Below, one piece after another: positions 62,843 to 64,000 of a stretch of 64,000 bases of DNA (within the stretch, counting starts at the first letter, position 1; every line of letters begins with the position of its first letter). The notes under the pieces were generated by a model. The model searched no databases. It was not told the DNA's origin and saw only the letters and a list, made by a program, of their open reading frames with translations. A program made the position numbers and the translations under genes. The stretch is taken from positions 62,001-126,000 of the forward strand of contig JABLXY010000002.1 of NCBI GenBank assembly GCA_013177795.1, in the 5' to 3' direction. The DNA is from Syntrophaceae bacterium (GTDB lineage: Bacteria; Desulfobacterota; Syntrophia; Syntrophales; UBA2192).

Positions 62843-64000
62843 ATGGATCTCTTTTCAGGCCGCGAGGTTCTCACCGTCTCGGAACTCACCCGCCAGATCC
62901 AGGACGTCCTGGAGGCCGCCTTCGATCATCTCTGGGTCGAGGGCGAGGTTTCCAACCTCCGCCGGCCCGCATCGGGTCATCTCTACTTCACCCTCAAGGA
63001 TGAAGAAAGCCAAGTCCGGGCGGTGCTCTTCCGGCCCGCCGCCCGGGCGCTCAAGTTCGACCTCGAAGACGGGATGCACATCGTCTGCCGGGCCCGGATG
63101 AACGTCTACAGGCCCCGCGGCGAGTACCAGCTCATCCTCGATTATGCCGAACCCCGCGGAGTGGGGGCCCTGCAGATCGCCTTCGAGCAGCTCAAGGCGA
63201 AGCTGCAGGCCGAGGGCCTCTTCGACCCTGTCCACAAGAAGCCGCTGCCGTTTCTGCCCTCCCGGATCGCGGTCGTCACCTCGCCCTCGGGCGCCGTGAT
63301 CCGCGACATCCTGAACATCACGAAGCGCCGCTTTCCCTCGGTGGACATCCTCGTCGCCCCCGTGCGCGTCCAGGGCGCCGAGGCGCCCGCGGAGATCGTC
63401 GAGGCCCTGCGCCTCCTGAACGAGACCCCCGGCGTCGACGTGATCATCGTGGCCAGGGGCGGAGGGTCACTCGAGGACCTCATGGCCTTCAACGACGAGG
63501 GGGTGGCCCGGGCCATCTTCGCCTCCCGCGTGCCCGTCGTCTCCGCCGTGGGTCACGAGATCGACTTCACCATCGCCGATTTCGTCGCCGACGTGAGGGC
63601 GCCCACCCCCTCGGCGGCCGCCGAACTCGTCGTGCCCCGGCGCGCCGACCTCGTCCAGCAGCTCCGGACTCTGGAATCCCGTGCCGCCCGTGCCGCCGAG
63701 CGGTTCCTGAAGCTCCGGCGGGAGCGGCTGGAGAGGCTCACCGAGAGGGTCCGCGACCCGCGGCGTCGCCTCGTCGATCTGCGGCTCGCCCTCGACGAGC
63801 GGTTCAGCGGCCTGACCGCCTCCCTGGTCCGGCGGGTGCGCACCGACCGGGAGCGGCTTCGTCACCTCGAGACGCACCTGCAGTACCTGAGCCCCGCGGT
63901 GAAGGTCGAAACCCTCACCTTTGTGCTTGAAAACCTGCGAAAAAGCATGATAACGGGAAGCTTCCGCCGGCTCGAGGGGCTCCGGTCGAGGCTCGCTGTC
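62843..64000 (+). CDS. xseA: Exodeoxyribonuclease VII large subunit (3' end outside window)
   Basis: The 386 visible residues start MDLFSGREVLTVSELTRQIQDVLEAAFDHLWVEGEVSNLRRPASGH, the N-terminal OB-fold. The catalytic domain follows (IAVVTSPSGAVIRDILNITKRRFP, IIVARGGGSLEDLMAFNDE, VVSAVGHEIDFTIADFVAD, RAPTPSAAAELVVP), then the start of the long coiled coil. With XseB it degrades single-stranded DNA. The frame is open at the right edge. The insertion sequence ends 21 nt upstream, so the native promoter has probably been displaced, and no good ribosome site is visible before the ATG. Confidence 0.95.
   Translation, partial: MDLFSGREVLTVSELTRQIQDVLEAAFDHLWVEGEVSNLRRPASGHLYFTLKDEESQVRAVLFRPAARALKFDLEDGMHIVCRARMNVYRPRGEYQLILDYAEPRGVGALQIAFEQLKAKLQAEGLFDPVHKKPLPFLPSRIAVVTSPSGAVIRDILNITKRRFPSVDILVAPVRVQGAEAPAEIVEALRLLNETPGVDVIIVARGGGSLEDLMAFNDEGVARAIFASRVPVVSAVGHEIDFTIADFVADVRAPTPSAAAELVVPRRADLVQQLRTLESRAARAAERFLKLRRERLERLTERVRDPRRRLVDLRLALDERFSGLTASLVRRVRTDRERLRHLETHLQYLSPAVKVETLTFVLENLRKSMITGSFRRLEGLRSRLAV

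Overview
The window is high-GC bacterial chromosome (64 kb). Gene content suggests an anaerobic deltaproteobacterium in the Desulfobacterota sense, perhaps near Syntrophales. The pointers are many PAS-rich sensor kinases and sigma-54 activators, a UGA-encoded selenoprotein, a deoxyhypusine-synthase-like enzyme, acetoin-utilisation/HDAC-type and sirtuin deacetylases, arsenic genes with small redox-disulfide proteins, and a PilY1/PilT pilus inventory. The taxonomic placement is inference; no rRNA gene is present.

Layout. 1-5.1 kb (+): end of a hybrid histidine kinase, then an overlapping run of sirtuin, NRDE protein, TrpF-like protein and Nudix hydrolase, followed by an HDAC-family protein. 5.1-9.9 kb (-): the conserved operon rpmH-rnpA-yidD-yidC-jag-mnmE. 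10-14.7 kb (+): uvrB, uvrC, mntP. 14.8-18.8 kb (+): a PAS-LuxR regulator, two Hsp20-like proteins, a small Cys-containing protein and UspA. 18.8-20.4 kb (-): a VKOR-DsbA fusion and a methyltransferase. 20.6-24.6 kb: a ZraP/Spy-like protein divergent from a ZraS/ZraR-like two-component system. 25.3-29.8 kb: a single-subunit molybdopterin oxidoreductase, a secreted Cache protein and a chemoreceptor. 30-34.2 kb (+): a ferritin-like/VIT1 protein, a selenocysteine CoA-disulfide-reductase-like flavoprotein, then a Cys-rich AbrB regulator, ArsM and a GCAxxG protein. 34.2-42.5 kb (-): a membrane protein, a periplasmic protein, a second Spy-like gene, and a metal/arsenic-type run read as arsR, permease, thioredoxin, CDF transporter, fused thioredoxin, P5C-reductase-like protein, arsC, thioredoxin-like protein and TSUP permease. 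42.8-46.2 kb: TPR protein, pilT, tRNA-Ala(CGC) and two small proteins. 46.4-55.6 kb (+): a 1736-aa multi-PAS kinase with a sigma-54 activator, then a kinase-like hybrid that has lost its catalytic residues, followed by a LuxR regulator. 55.8-61.3 kb: a small membrane protein, thioesterase, pilY1 and a DHS-like gene. 61.4-62.8 kb: an insertion sequence placed just upstream of xseA, which runs off the end.

How parts fit together. The clearest regulatory picture is a small sigma-54 regulon. Both Spy-like genes have a -24/-12 promoter (one with a degenerate -12) and the same dyad, GGATA-N5-TATCC, centred about 96-97 bp upstream of the -24 GG. The obvious candidate activator is the ZraR-like protein encoded beside the first Spy gene. 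Further -24/-12 candidates precede pilY1, a small membrane protein and the Cache protein. The most unusual gene is the flavoprotein at 30958-32325. Its in-frame UGA sits exactly where the family has its redox cysteine and is followed by a SECIS-like hairpin. Several other proteins keep their fold but lack a hallmark residue: a TrpF without its Cys, a molybdoenzyme with Asp for one FeS Cys, a thioredoxin without CxxC, and a histidine kinase without His or ATP-binding motifs. These are noted under findings.
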